From positions 1-64,000 of the IMG/VR virus record IMGVR_UViG_3300032213_002832: DNA of 64,000 bases. One strand, written 5' to 3'. The notes beneath the pieces were generated by a model. It searched no databases. It saw nothing but the letters and a program-made list of their open reading frames with translations, and was not told the origin of the DNA. Below, one piece after another: positions 29,565 through 36,475 of the stretch (the stretch's first letter is position 1; each line of letters starts with the position of its first letter). This DNA is from a virus. The position numbers and the translations under genes were made by a program.

Positions 29565-30225
29565 AACGTGCTCCTTTACTGACATTATCTTTGCCCCACA
29601 AAGGTTGTAAATTGCTATAATGACATGCTTGTTTTAATTGCTCTATATCTGTTAAATCAAATAAAATTAAAGGTTTTATATGATCTATATGCCATTTTCC
29701 ATAGTTATCCCAGGACATATTATCTGTAAACTTAGATTCTAAGTGTAGAACTAAATCATCCAGTGAACATCCCAAATACTCAGGTAAAGAGCAGGACTTA
29801 TTCTTTACAGCGATCCAGATACGTGTTCTAATTCTTGCCGCAATTTTAGCGGATATATTGCTATCTAAATATAACTTATGACTTCTGTTTATTTTATCTT
29901 TATTGTTTTGATAGTATTTTTGTTTTTTAATTCTTATTTCTTCTTTATTAACCTCTATATTAGCTTTTATTTTATCTTTGTTATTACTGTAATAATCTTT
30001 TTTATATTCTTTAGTTTTATCTAATAGAATTTGTTTGTTTTCTTTAAAATACTCTTTCGCATAAGTTTTTAACTTATCAGTATTATTTCTATAATAAGCA
30101 ACCATTTTTGTAGCTTCTTTATCACGATTATTTTCATACCATTGTTTCTTGTAGCATTTTTTACAGTATCCCTTTACTAATTTAATGGAGGGATTATTAC
30201 AGGATATACAAGTGGGATTAGTCAT
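29557..30225 (-). CDS. HNH homing-type endonuclease inserted between helicase and primase
   Basis: 222 residues from the ATG at 30225, which shares ATGACTAA with the helicase stop. The N-terminus is a zinc-binding segment (CISCNNPSIKLVKGYCKKCY). A long basic helical region rich in Lys, Asn and Tyr follows. The C-terminal nuclease domain has KFTDNMSWDNYGKWHIDHIK followed by NLQPLW and a conserved Asn. It is paralogous to the 37164 gene (KFTDNMTWENYGKWHIDHIK). The gene is strikingly AT-rich. Homing endonucleases cut alleles lacking their gene and spread by repair. Here the gene interrupts the replication operon without breaking either neighbour. Confidence 0.85.
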   Translation of the reverse strand: MTNPTCISCNNPSIKLVKGYCKKCYKKQWYENNRDKEATKMVAYYRNNTDKLKTYAKEYFKENKQILLDKTKEYKKDYYSNNKDKIKANIEVNKEEIRIKKQKYYQNNKDKINRSHKLYLDSNISAKIAARIRTRIWIAVKNKSCSLPEYLGCSLDDLVLHLESKFTDNMSWDNYGKWHIDHIKPLILFDLTDIEQLKQACHYSNLQPLWGKDNVSKGARYD

Positions 30226-31240
30226 CAGTTTCCTCTTTAGAGGCTTCACCGTCTATTAGATTTTTAAGATCACTAATCTTTTCATTTCTCAATTTCTGTA
30301 ATGCTTCTTCAGATATGTTAACATATCTGCCTTTATCAAAGGCACAGGCAATTCTTTGTCCGGCTAATCCGAACCTGTCCTTAACTATCACGAAGTCTGA
30401 TGTTTTCTCTTCGAAGTTAGGGATTACTTCGAGTACTACAGTGCTGGTTTCGTATATATCAGCGCAATGTTTTATTCTATTATCTAGATCTTTATTGTTA
30501 CGCTTACCTAATGAGTGTAGCTGTGCGAACACCACTACTGGAATCTCTGCGCGTTTAATAAACTGACCTAGCCATATACGGAAGTCGTTAAGGACTTCAT
30601 AAGAGCCTGCGTCTGGTCTATCTATTGATTTTTTGATAAGCTGATAGTAATCCAACATTACACAACTATAATCGCTATTCATCACAGAGGACAGAAGTGC
30701 CTTAACACCTTCAACTGTTGCTGTGGCATTCTCTATGGTTTTTGTAGAGAAATTAACATCAGCTACTTTAACACATTGCGCAATCTGTGGTATTAGTTTG
30801 ACGCACTCTTTCTGTCTTGAAGAAGGCATTAAACCTTTCTTGTATTCATTGAAATTAGCACCAAGGTGTAAACATGCTATGCGCATATATACATCTTCTT
30901 TAGATTCTTCGTTAGTGATAACTAAACTCTTCTTACCTTCACGCCAAAGTGGATAAGAGACGTTCGCAGCAATTGTTGATTTACCGTTACCAGAATAACC
31001 GCATATAAGATATAGGTTCTCTTTTGTAAATGGTACAGCAGCTGTGATAGTACTATTGATAAAGGTAATTCGTTCTTTTAACATAGCATTGTATCGTGCT
31101 ATGTTTTTAAACATCTGTACGACATCATCTTTATTGCCAAGATCATTTATCTCGTCATATGAGATATCTATCTTTGTGGGTTCTTTTTGAGCGCCTTGTA
31201 AAATACGGCTAATTTTATCTGGAGCTATTTTCGCCATCAT
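30218..31240 (-). CDS. DnaB-type replicative helicase (RecA-like domain)
   Basis: The 340-residue protein would unwind DNA at the fork. Walker A is ICGYSGNGKST near residue 83. Walker B is SCVMLDYYQLI and is followed by VVVFAQLHSLGKR (the DnaB H3 region). A FVIVKDRFG segment lies near the end, where SF4 helicases have the arginine-finger and DNA-loop region. The N-terminal primase-interaction domain of bacterial DnaB appears to be missing or much reduced, as in T4 gp41-sized phage helicases. The gene overlaps its upstream neighbour by 26 bases, and the primase gene follows after the HNH insertion. ATG codons at 31240 and 31237 are both possible starts. Confidence 0.88.
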   Translation of the reverse strand: MMAKIAPDKISRILQGAQKEPTKIDISYDEINDLGNKDDVVQMFKNIARYNAMLKERITFINSTITAAVPFTKENLYLICGYSGNGKSTIAANVSYPLWREGKKSLVITNEESKEDVYMRIACLHLGANFNEYKKGLMPSSRQKECVKLIPQIAQCVKVADVNFSTKTIENATATVEGVKALLSSVMNSDYSCVMLDYYQLIKKSIDRPDAGSYEVLNDFRIWLGQFIKRAEIPVVVFAQLHSLGKRNNKDLDNRIKHCADIYETSTVVLEVIPNFEEKTSDFVIVKDRFGLAGQRIACAFDKGRYVNISEEALQKLRNEKISDLKNLIDGEASKEETDD

Positions 31241-31754
31241 TGTCCCCTAAAATGTCTTCCAATGAAATAGAATTCTCATGCTCATTTTGTTTATACAAAT
31301 GTTCGATAGCAGATAGGTCTAATAGCGGGAATGATTTTGCGTGGTTTCTTTGTAAAGAATACTCATTCTTAGACATACCTCTTGGTAACTGGATCTTCTC
31401 CTTCTCTTCCTCAGCAGAAACTAATGGATAGACATCATAAAATGCCTGAACAGCTTTATCATGAATCAACTGTTTCCAACCTTCAAAAAACTCAGATTCT
31501 GTTTGAATCTTATTAGCAGGAGAACTCTTATATGTTCGCTGAACTATAAATCTATCTGGAAGATGTTTAGATACTGCCGGTTTTACTAGACCATATGCTA
31601 TATCATGTGGAATAAAATGTTTACTCAGTTCAAAGAATAAATCATTAAAATTACTATATATATTGTCTTTATCACGAGGCCTACTGTGTAGATTACTAAA
31701 CCACTTCTCAAAGATTTTGTCAGCACCCTTTGAATCAGGTGAAATCTTCGACAT
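31215..31754 (-). CDS. Protein of unknown function in the replication operon
   Basis: 179 residues, mixed charge, probably helical (SNFNDLFFELSKHFIPHDIA, then FFEGWKQLIHDKAVQAFYDV). AGGAGG lies 7 bases before the ATG. It overlaps both neighbours and immediately precedes the helicase gene. The position matches that of helicase loaders such as T4 gp59, but no sequence motif supports that assignment. Confidence 0.5.
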   Translation of the reverse strand: MSKISPDSKGADKIFEKWFSNLHSRPRDKDNIYSNFNDLFFELSKHFIPHDIAYGLVKPAVSKHLPDRFIVQRTYKSSPANKIQTESEFFEGWKQLIHDKAVQAFYDVYPLVSAEEEKEKIQLPRGMSKNEYSLQRNHAKSFPLLDLSAIEHLYKQNEHENSISLEDILGDNDGENSSR

Positions 31755-31950
31755 CAGAGGCCTCCTGACTTACTGAATCGATGATCTCATTGGTCTTTAG
31801 GTTTGTAATACGTATTTTAGCACTATTGTGCTCGCGATCGATATGTAAGAGTTCTATCTTATATTCACCATTAATAAAGAACGATCTTCTGGCACCTAAC
31901 CACCAAACTAAACTACTTTTCAATTTGCCAACGTAATTCTCACTCTTCAT
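31735..31950 (-). CDS. Small protein of unknown function, first gene of the leftward operon
   Basis: 71 residues with a short beta-rich core (SSLVWWLGARRSFFINGEYK, then SAKIRITNLKTNEIID). A strong GGAGG sits 5 bases before the ATG. It begins just left of the inverted repeat at 31964-32007 that probably holds the divergent promoters. Function unknown. Confidence 0.52.
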   Translation of the reverse strand: MKSENYVGKLKSSLVWWLGARRSFFINGEYKIELLHIDREHNSAKIRITNLKTNEIIDSVSQEASDVEDFT

Positions 31951-31963
31951 TTTGCCTCCAAAA

Positions 31964-32007
31964 CGGTATAATTATTAATATAAATTCGTATCGGTTTTTT
32001 TATACCG
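31964..32007. promoter_or_regulatory. Inverted repeat with face-to-face -10 boxes between divergent genes
   Basis: CGGTATAA at 31964-31971 and its exact complement TTATACCG at 32000-32007 flank an AT-rich core. Each arm contains a -10-like box pointing inward: TATAAT on the plus strand, TATAAA on the minus strand. Transcripts would start within the repeat and run to 32027 rightwards and 31950 leftwards. Neither side has a -35 hexamer at 17 bases. The symmetry could also serve as a repressor site. Confidence 0.5.
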
Positions 32008-32026
32008 AAACACAAATGGACACGAT

Positions 32027-33400
32027 GTGGATATTGAAATTAAAAATAATGAGATAATAATAAAAAATTATACTCTAGATTTTTCTAGTAAGTTAAATGA
32101 GCTATTATCTTATAAAGATAAGTCAAAAGAGTACCAGATTAGAAAAATGAGTAAGAACCCGTTTTCGCGTGGCTCTGATCACTATAAGAAACTACTAGAA
32201 AGTCAAGAAGGTACCTTAGTTAATGAGCAAAGCGGTGTCATAACTATACCATCTGGTTTTTCATATCTGTTTAAAGATGAAAAATATATTGACAATAGAA
32301 AAGATACCGGTAAATCGGTTGTATTTCCATGGAAGTTAAAACCTCATGATATGAGGGATTATCAACTTGAAGCTGTAAATCTAATGTCCAATAACTATCG
32401 TGGACTTATTAACTTTGCTACTGGCTTAGGCAAAACACTAACGGCTGTATATGCTGTACGAGCAATTGGTAGGCGAGCACTAATATTATGTCCAAGTAAA
32501 GCTATTGCTGATAATTTCCATAGTGAACTATGCTCTGCGTTTGGTGACCATTGCGTCGGGTACTTTGGTGGTGGTAAGAAACAAGTTAAAGATATAACAG
32601 TTGGAATCGTTCAATCTGTTGTCAATTCAATTGATACATTTACAAAACATGATCTTGGATTGGTTATATTTGACGAAGTTCATCACTTAGCTGCTGATAC
32701 TTTCTTCTCTATTGCTTCTGGACTAATTGGGGTAGGTAGAATGTTTGGTCTCACTGCGACTGACTTTAGATCAGATGGTAAAGATATTATGATTCAGGGC
32801 GGAGTCGGTGAAGTCTTAATCAAAAGAGATATTGTATGGGGCATATCAAACAATTGGCTCGCATATCCTAATATTGTAATTAGAGATGTAAAAACAACTG
32901 GCCGCGACTATCCTGATGATAAGTTAAAGAACTATAAAGCACATGTACTCAACTCTAGTGAAATGAATAATAGAATTATTCAAGATATTCAGAAATGTTT
33001 AGCAGCTAATAAGTCAGTATTATGTTTAGTAGACCAAAAAGAACATGGTAGAGTTTTAGCAGATGCCCTAGGATTGCCCTTGGCAACAGGGGATGACAAG
33101 AATTCTAAGGTATATATTCAGCAACTGAATGATGGAAGTGTCCCAGGATTGATCGGAACCAGCTCCCTTATTGGTGAGGGATGTGATACTAAGAATGTTG
33201 ATGTATTGGTGTTAGCTAATTTTGTTGCTAACAAAGGGTCACTATGGCAGAATCTTGGGCGTGGATTGAGAAGGCAAGGTATTAAAACACAAGTTTTAGT
33301 ATTAGATTACAAACCAACTGGCTCTAAAATGCTAACACGCCATGCTAATCAGCGCCTAAAACTGTATAAGGCTATTACAAATAATATTAAGGAGGTTTAA
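32027..33400 (+). CDS. SF2 DNA helicase (UvsW-like)
   Basis: The 457-residue protein has SF2 helicase motifs: RDYQLEAV (Q-like), FATGLGKTLTAVYAV (Walker A), VIFDEVHHLAAD (DEVH box), GLTATDFRSDG (motif III), IGTSSLIGEGCDTKNVDVLV (motif V) and LWQNLGRGLRRQG (motif VI). T4 UvsW, of similar makeup, remodels branched DNA and removes R-loops during the switch to recombination-dependent replication. The GTG at 32027 is the longest reasonable start but has no convincing Shine-Dalgarno sequence, so the true start may be slightly different. The stop overlaps the next ATG (TAATG). Confidence 0.85.
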   Translation: MDIEIKNNEIIIKNYTLDFSSKLNELLSYKDKSKEYQIRKMSKNPFSRGSDHYKKLLESQEGTLVNEQSGVITIPSGFSYLFKDEKYIDNRKDTGKSVVFPWKLKPHDMRDYQLEAVNLMSNNYRGLINFATGLGKTLTAVYAVRAIGRRALILCPSKAIADNFHSELCSAFGDHCVGYFGGGKKQVKDITVGIVQSVVNSIDTFTKHDLGLVIFDEVHHLAADTFFSIASGLIGVGRMFGLTATDFRSDGKDIMIQGGVGEVLIKRDIVWGISNNWLAYPNIVIRDVKTTGRDYPDDKLKNYKAHVLNSSEMNNRIIQDIQKCLAANKSVLCLVDQKEHGRVLADALGLPLATGDDKNSKVYIQQLNDGSVPGLIGTSSLIGEGCDTKNVDVLVLANFVANKGSLWQNLGRGLRRQGIKTQVLVLDYKPTGSKMLTRHANQRLKLYKAITNNIKEV

Positions 33401-33690
33401 TGTTCAACATAGATAGAGAAGAGTTAAAGAATAAAATAAACGACAGTATCAATAGTCATTACGCACAAAATATCACTGAGCATATCTATATATCTGGTAG
33501 CGGCTCTAACAGTCATGAATTGGCTGATGGTTTTAATAATATTATTAGAGGTTTAGACGCACGCATCCAAAATCAGATAAAGCAAGCTTTTGAAATACAT
33601 ACAAAAACAATGCTAAGAGATGTTATGTCTGATCTAATAGATAGTTTATATACTGCTGATGACTTTGAAAAAGATCTAGAGCTAAAGTAG
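33400..33690 (+). CDS. Small protein of unknown function
   Basis: 96 residues, mixed helical (NNIIRGLDARIQNQIKQAFE). Translation is coupled to the helicase through TAATG, with GGAGG just upstream of the ATG. An acidic C-terminus (SLYTADDFEKDLELK) is seen. No known motif. Confidence 0.5.
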   Translation: MFNIDREELKNKINDSINSHYAQNITEHIYISGSGSNSHELADGFNNIIRGLDARIQNQIKQAFEIHTKTMLRDVMSDLIDSLYTADDFEKDLELK

Positions 33691-33692
33691 GT

Positions 33693-33719
33693 TATAATAG
33701 CTTTAGGAGAGCTATTATA
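33693..33719 (+). promoter_or_regulatory. Hairpin with the lysozyme Shine-Dalgarno in its loop, overlapping a -10 box
   Basis: TATAATAGCT (33693-33702) and AGCTATTATA (33710-33719) are exact 10-base complements around the loop TTAGGAG. The loop holds the ribosome binding site, and the right arm ends on the A of the lysozyme ATG. The left arm is itself a TATAAT box. RNA started at that box would begin near 33705 and lack the left arm; RNA reading through from the helicase gene would contain the full hairpin. Confidence 0.62.
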
Positions 33720-34258
33720 TGAAAATAAACAATGCCGGACTTGAATTAATCAAAGATTTTGAAGGCCTATCACTAGTACCATATCCAGATCCTGGAACTA
33801 AAGCTGCCCCATATACCATAGGTATTGGTGCTACTTTTTATCAAGATGGTCGAAAAGTCACTATGGCAGATGCTCCTATTACTGAAGCTCAAGCTATTGC
33901 CCTCCTACAATTCCACCTCACTAAATTTGAACAATCTATAACACAACTTGTTAAAGTACCACTATCTTCTAATCAATTCTCCGCCCTTGTATCTTTTGCT
34001 TATAATTGCGGAACTGGCAATCTTCAAAGTAGTACTCTACTTAAAAAGCTTAACGCATCAGATTATGCTGGAGCAGCTGACGAATTCCTTAAGTGGGACA
34101 AAGCCAATAAGATAGTTATGGCAGGTCTTACTCGTAGACGCAAAGCTGAAAGAGAGCTTTTCTTAAAGTCAGAAACAGCTAAAAACAGCTTATTGCCAGA
34201 TGGTCCAAGCGAGCAAGAAATGAATGAGATTTTAAAGAATCTAGAGAATGGTATCTAA
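33719..34258 (+). CDS. Endolysin: GH24 (T4-type) lysozyme
   Basis: The 179-residue protein would hydrolyse peptidoglycan during lysis. The catalytic Glu lies in IKDFEGLSLVPYPDPG, with an Asp in the following loop and Thr in YTIGIGATF, matching the Glu-Asp-Thr arrangement of the family. NQFSALVSFAYNCGTGNL and GLTRRRKAERELFL are the usual later motifs. Length is close to T4 lysozyme with a short extension. No signal peptide or membrane anchor is seen, so export would need a holin, none of which is recognised nearby. Expression is probably controlled by the hairpin and promoter at 33693-33719. Confidence 0.9.
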   Translation: MKINNAGLELIKDFEGLSLVPYPDPGTKAAPYTIGIGATFYQDGRKVTMADAPITEAQAIALLQFHLTKFEQSITQLVKVPLSSNQFSALVSFAYNCGTGNLQSSTLLKKLNASDYAGAADEFLKWDKANKIVMAGLTRRRKAERELFLKSETAKNSLLPDGPSEQEMNEILKNLENGI

Positions 34259-34724
34259 CAAAAACTACATAGACAGTTCATCTACAACTGTTGTTTATAA
34301 AGGTTGGCTATCAATCTCTCGTCCTGAAAGAAATAAAGACACTACCGTTATCTTATCTAAAAACAAATTCTTCTACCGCCCTAAGAATCATGTATTAACA
34401 GAGTCTATTTACTTTGATGTATATGAGTATGGTCGTTATGTTAATGTGAGGTTGTGGGCCAATAAGAAACAGAAAAATATAGGTATATGCCTTAATGATT
34501 CGTGGATGGGTAGGCTTAATGTTAAATATCAAGAAATAAGTAATATAAATCAATACCTATATTCACGACAGTTTCTAGATATCAATGAATTCAACCTATT
34601 AGACCATTTAACCAAATTTAATGGTCAATATTGTGTTATAGAGATCACTTATAATAAAAGTGAGTTTGACATGATATCTCATGAAGCTGAACTTATTCTA
34701 CTAACAAATGAGATTACAGAGTAG
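34248..34724 (+). CDS. Protein of unknown function
   Basis: 158 residues, beta-rich, with aromatic and basic content (TESIYFDVYEYGRYVNVRLW, KKQKNIGICLNDSWMGRL). It overlaps the lysozyme gene by 11 bases. The first half repeats a beta-strand rhythm, but no family is recognised. No membrane segment is present, so it is not a holin. It lies between the lysozyme and sigma-factor genes. Confidence 0.5.
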   Translation: MVSNKNYIDSSSTTVVYKGWLSISRPERNKDTTVILSKNKFFYRPKNHVLTESIYFDVYEYGRYVNVRLWANKKQKNIGICLNDSWMGRLNVKYQEISNINQYLYSRQFLDINEFNLLDHLTKFNGQYCVIEITYNKSEFDMISHEAELILLTNEITE

Positions 34725-34733
34725 AATAGTCAC

Positions 34734-35420
34734 ATGAGTGATATTGACATACTAAAACTATATATGAAACAAGCCTGTAAGACACCACTACTTACTTATG
34801 CCCAAGAAGTTCAATTGGCTAAGGAGATAGTGGAGGGTAATATGAGGTCGCGTGAAAAGCTTATACACGCTAATCTACGCCTAGTGATCTCTATAGCCAA
34901 AGCTTATAGTAATCGTGGAATGGCTCTTGAGGATTTGATTCAAGAGGGTAATTTGGGTTTGATTAAAGCCATAGAGAAATTCGAATATCAGCGTGGTTAT
35001 AAGTTTTCGACTTATGCTACTTGGTGGATTCGCCAAGCAGTGACAAGATCTATCGCCGACAAAAATAGATTGATTAGATTACCTGTACACATGGTTGAGA
35101 CCTACAATAAAGTATCTAAAGTAGTTAGCTTATTCGTAACTGAGTTTGGTAGAAGTCCAACTCATAAAGAAATAGCTGAGAAGTCTGGGCTTTCGGTCGA
35201 AAAAGTTAACGATGTAATCAATTACGGTGCCCCTCTCGCAAGTATTGATGATATTTTGATGGAAGATTCTGACGTAAGATTTAGTGATATATTATCTGAC
35301 AATAACTCACCTATATCCTCCTTTATGGAAGACTCTATGAATACTGTTGTCTTTTCATCTCTAAAAGAATTATCTAGCCGTGAAGAAAAAATATTAAGAT
35401 TAAGGTTTGGTATAAAATAA
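34734..35420 (+). CDS. Sigma-70-like factor lacking region 4.2
   Basis: 228 residues. Region 1.2 ([17 protein letters not shown]), regions 2.1-2.4 ([14 protein letters not shown] to [30 protein letters not shown]) and region 3 ([20 protein letters not shown]) are all well preserved. Core-binding and -10 recognition and melting should therefore be intact. The chain ends at [16 protein letters not shown], inside region 4.1. The region 4.2 helix-turn-helix that contacts the -35 box is absent, and no other frame downstream encodes it. It should direct host RNA polymerase to phage promoters of the -10-only type, perhaps with a partner such as the 60343 protein. Shine-Dalgarno sequence is weak. Confidence 0.88.
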   Translation: MSDIDILKLYMKQACKTPLLTYAQEVQLAKEIVEGNMRSREKLIHANLRLVISIAKAYSNRGMALEDLIQEGNLGLIKAIEKFEYQRGYKFSTYATWWIRQAVTRSIADKNRLIRLPVHMVETYNKVSKVVSLFVTEFGRSPTHKEIAEKSGLSVEKVNDVINYGAPLASIDDILMEDSDVRFSDILSDNNSPISSFMEDSMNTVVFSSLKELSSREEKILRLRFGIK

Positions 35421-35446
35421 ACAATATTAATTTCATTGGGTTAGTG

Positions 35447-35671
35447 ATGAAAACTTTAATTTTATTGGGCGAAAATAGAACATATTTAGGTTATAAAATC
35501 TTCTCTACTGAAGAGAAACTTGATTTATTCATAGATAAAATCCATCCACTAATGATGGCCAACATTCTTGGCGAACTTCCATTAAAACAGAGACTTGAGA
35601 TAGTTAAAGATGACTATTTCCCCTATGCAGGGTTAGTATTTGATTTCGAAGTTATAGAATTACCTTCCTGA
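35447..35671 (+). CDS. Small protein of unknown function next to the sigma factor
   Basis: 74 residues from the ATG at 35447; an in-frame GTG immediately precedes it. The sequence (LILLGENRTYLGYKIFSTEE, LPLKQRLEIVKDDYFPYAGL) suggests a small alpha/beta fold. Its position just after the truncated sigma factor raises the possibility of a co-factor, but there is no helix-turn-helix or other motif. Confidence 0.48.
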   Translation: MKTLILLGENRTYLGYKIFSTEEKLDLFIDKIHPLMMANILGELPLKQRLEIVKDDYFPYAGLVFDFEVIELPS

Positions 35672-35701
35672 AAAATTCACAAAAACCTCTCTATACCTTA
35701 C

Positions 35702-35725
35702 ATAAATGCACTTTAGTGCATTTAT
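35702..35725. repeat. Inverted repeat in non-coding gap (10-base arms, 4-base loop)
   Basis: ATAAATGCAC (35702-35711) and GTGCATTTAT (35716-35725) are exact complements around TTTA. The sequence after the right arm is not T-rich, so it is a poor intrinsic terminator for the upstream sigma-factor unit. A protein binding site is equally possible. It stands 4 bases from a second, perfect palindrome. Confidence 0.6.
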
Positions 35726-35729
35726 AACA

Positions 35730-35751
35730 TTACACACGCATGCGTGTGTAA
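35730..35751. repeat. Perfect 22-base palindrome
   Basis: The half-site TTACACACGCA is followed directly by its exact complement. It contains alternating purine-pyrimidine steps (ACACGCATGCGTGT). It lies in the 252-base gap 35672-35923, the largest non-coding stretch I see in the window. The downstream part of this gap (35755-35825) is made of short irregular AGTAGT/TAGTAT repeats with no open frame of note. Operator or replication-origin element are the candidate roles. Confidence 0.65.
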
Positions 35752-35890
35752 GAAGAGTAGTGTAACTTAGTGTGAGAAATCTAGAAGAGTAGTCTAGTAT
35801 AGTATAGAATAGTATTGTAGGTTGTTGTTAGATTCATTGTACCCGCGACGAAGCACTTTTTTAGTAAAAAATAAAAATAAATATTTTATG

Positions 35891-35926
35891 TATAATGCAC
35901 TCATTAATGTTATGGAGATTTTAATG
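35891..35926 (+). promoter_or_regulatory. -10 box and small RBS-enclosing inverted repeat before dUTPase
   Basis: TATAAT at 35891-35896 has no -35 hexamer (AAAATA at the expected place). CATTAA (35902-35907) and TTAATG (35921-35926) are exact complements. The second includes the dUTPase start codon, and the loop contains the GGAG ribosome binding site. A six-pair AT-rich stem is weak alone. Confidence 0.4.
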
Positions 35927-36433
35927 GCTAAAAAAGATTATAAAATTGAAGTTGAATTACTAGAAGGCGGTAAGTTACCAACTAAAGCAAACTCTACTGA
36001 CGCAGGGTTCGACGTATTTGCCACAGAAGACTTGATAATTTTTCCAGGTCAAGTTATTAAAACACCGCTTAATATTCGTATGAAGCTTCCAGCTGGATCT
36101 TGGGCTCGCATTGAAACAAAGAGCGGGCTAGGTTCTAAAGGCATGCTAGTATATGCTGGAGTTGTGGATGAAGGATACCGTGGTATTCCACATGTGATCG
36201 CAACCAACTTAAACTGGAACTTAGAGTGGGCACTTCAGACAAATGGTGGATTTACACCAATAGAGGGAACTGGTGCTAAAGCAATATTACCAATAATTAT
36301 TAAAAAAGGTGAAAAGCTTGCGCAGATCACTATGAATGAGCATTCTAACAAATACTTTATGGTACAAGTTGATAAAGTTGATACAGATACAGCTAGAGCA
36401 ACTGGAGGATTTGGGTCCACTGGTAAAACATAG
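35924..36433 (+). CDS. dut: dUTPase
   Basis: The 169-residue protein would hydrolyse dUTP to dUMP, keeping uracil out of DNA and feeding thymidylate synthase. Conserved motifs are present: GGKLPTKANSTDAGFDVFA (motif 1), ARIETKSGLGSKG (motif 2), VYAGVVDEGYRG (motif 3), GEKLAQITMNE (motif 4) and ATGGFGSTGK (the flexible C-terminal motif 5). An insertion of about 25 residues between motifs 3 and 4 (NLNWNLEWALQTNGGFTPIE) makes it a little longer than typical trimeric enzymes. The ATG at 35924 is chosen because GGAG lies 8 bases upstream; a longer frame from 35822 would run through the promoter. Confidence 0.9.
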   Translation: MAKKDYKIEVELLEGGKLPTKANSTDAGFDVFATEDLIIFPGQVIKTPLNIRMKLPAGSWARIETKSGLGSKGMLVYAGVVDEGYRGIPHVIATNLNWNLEWALQTNGGFTPIEGTGAKAILPIIIKKGEKLAQITMNEHSNKYFMVQVDKVDTDTARATGGFGSTGKT

Positions 36434-36443
36434 GTAAGTGTAG

Positions 36444-36475
36444 TATAATGCTCACATGTATCCAGGAGGAATGTG
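36444..36475 (+). promoter_or_regulatory. -10 box, Shine-Dalgarno and small hairpin setting a GTG start
   Basis: TATAAT at 36444-36449 (no -35; TGGTAA at the expected site) is followed by AGGAGG at 36464-36469, 5 bases before the GTG at 36475. CACAT (36453-36457) and ATGTG (36471-36475) can pair across the ribosome binding site. The five-base arms are weak evidence for a hairpin, but the promoter and Shine-Dalgarno positions make the GTG start convincing. Confidence 0.5.

Noticed and set aside
35421-35446. Frameshift that would restore sigma region 4.2
   Set aside because: I read the three forward frames after the stop; none encodes a helix-turn-helix or a KALRKLR-like segment before the next gene.
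35822-35923. Upstream extension of the dUTPase frame to 35822
   Set aside because: It has no dUTPase similarity, passes through the TATAAT box at 35891 and lacks a ribosome site. The ATG at 35924 has GGAG at proper spacing.
36448-36474. ATG start at 36448 for the methyltransferase-like gene
   Set aside because: The codon overlaps the -10 box at 36444-36449, so it would not be in the promoter transcript. The GTG at 36475 follows AGGAGG by 5 bases.
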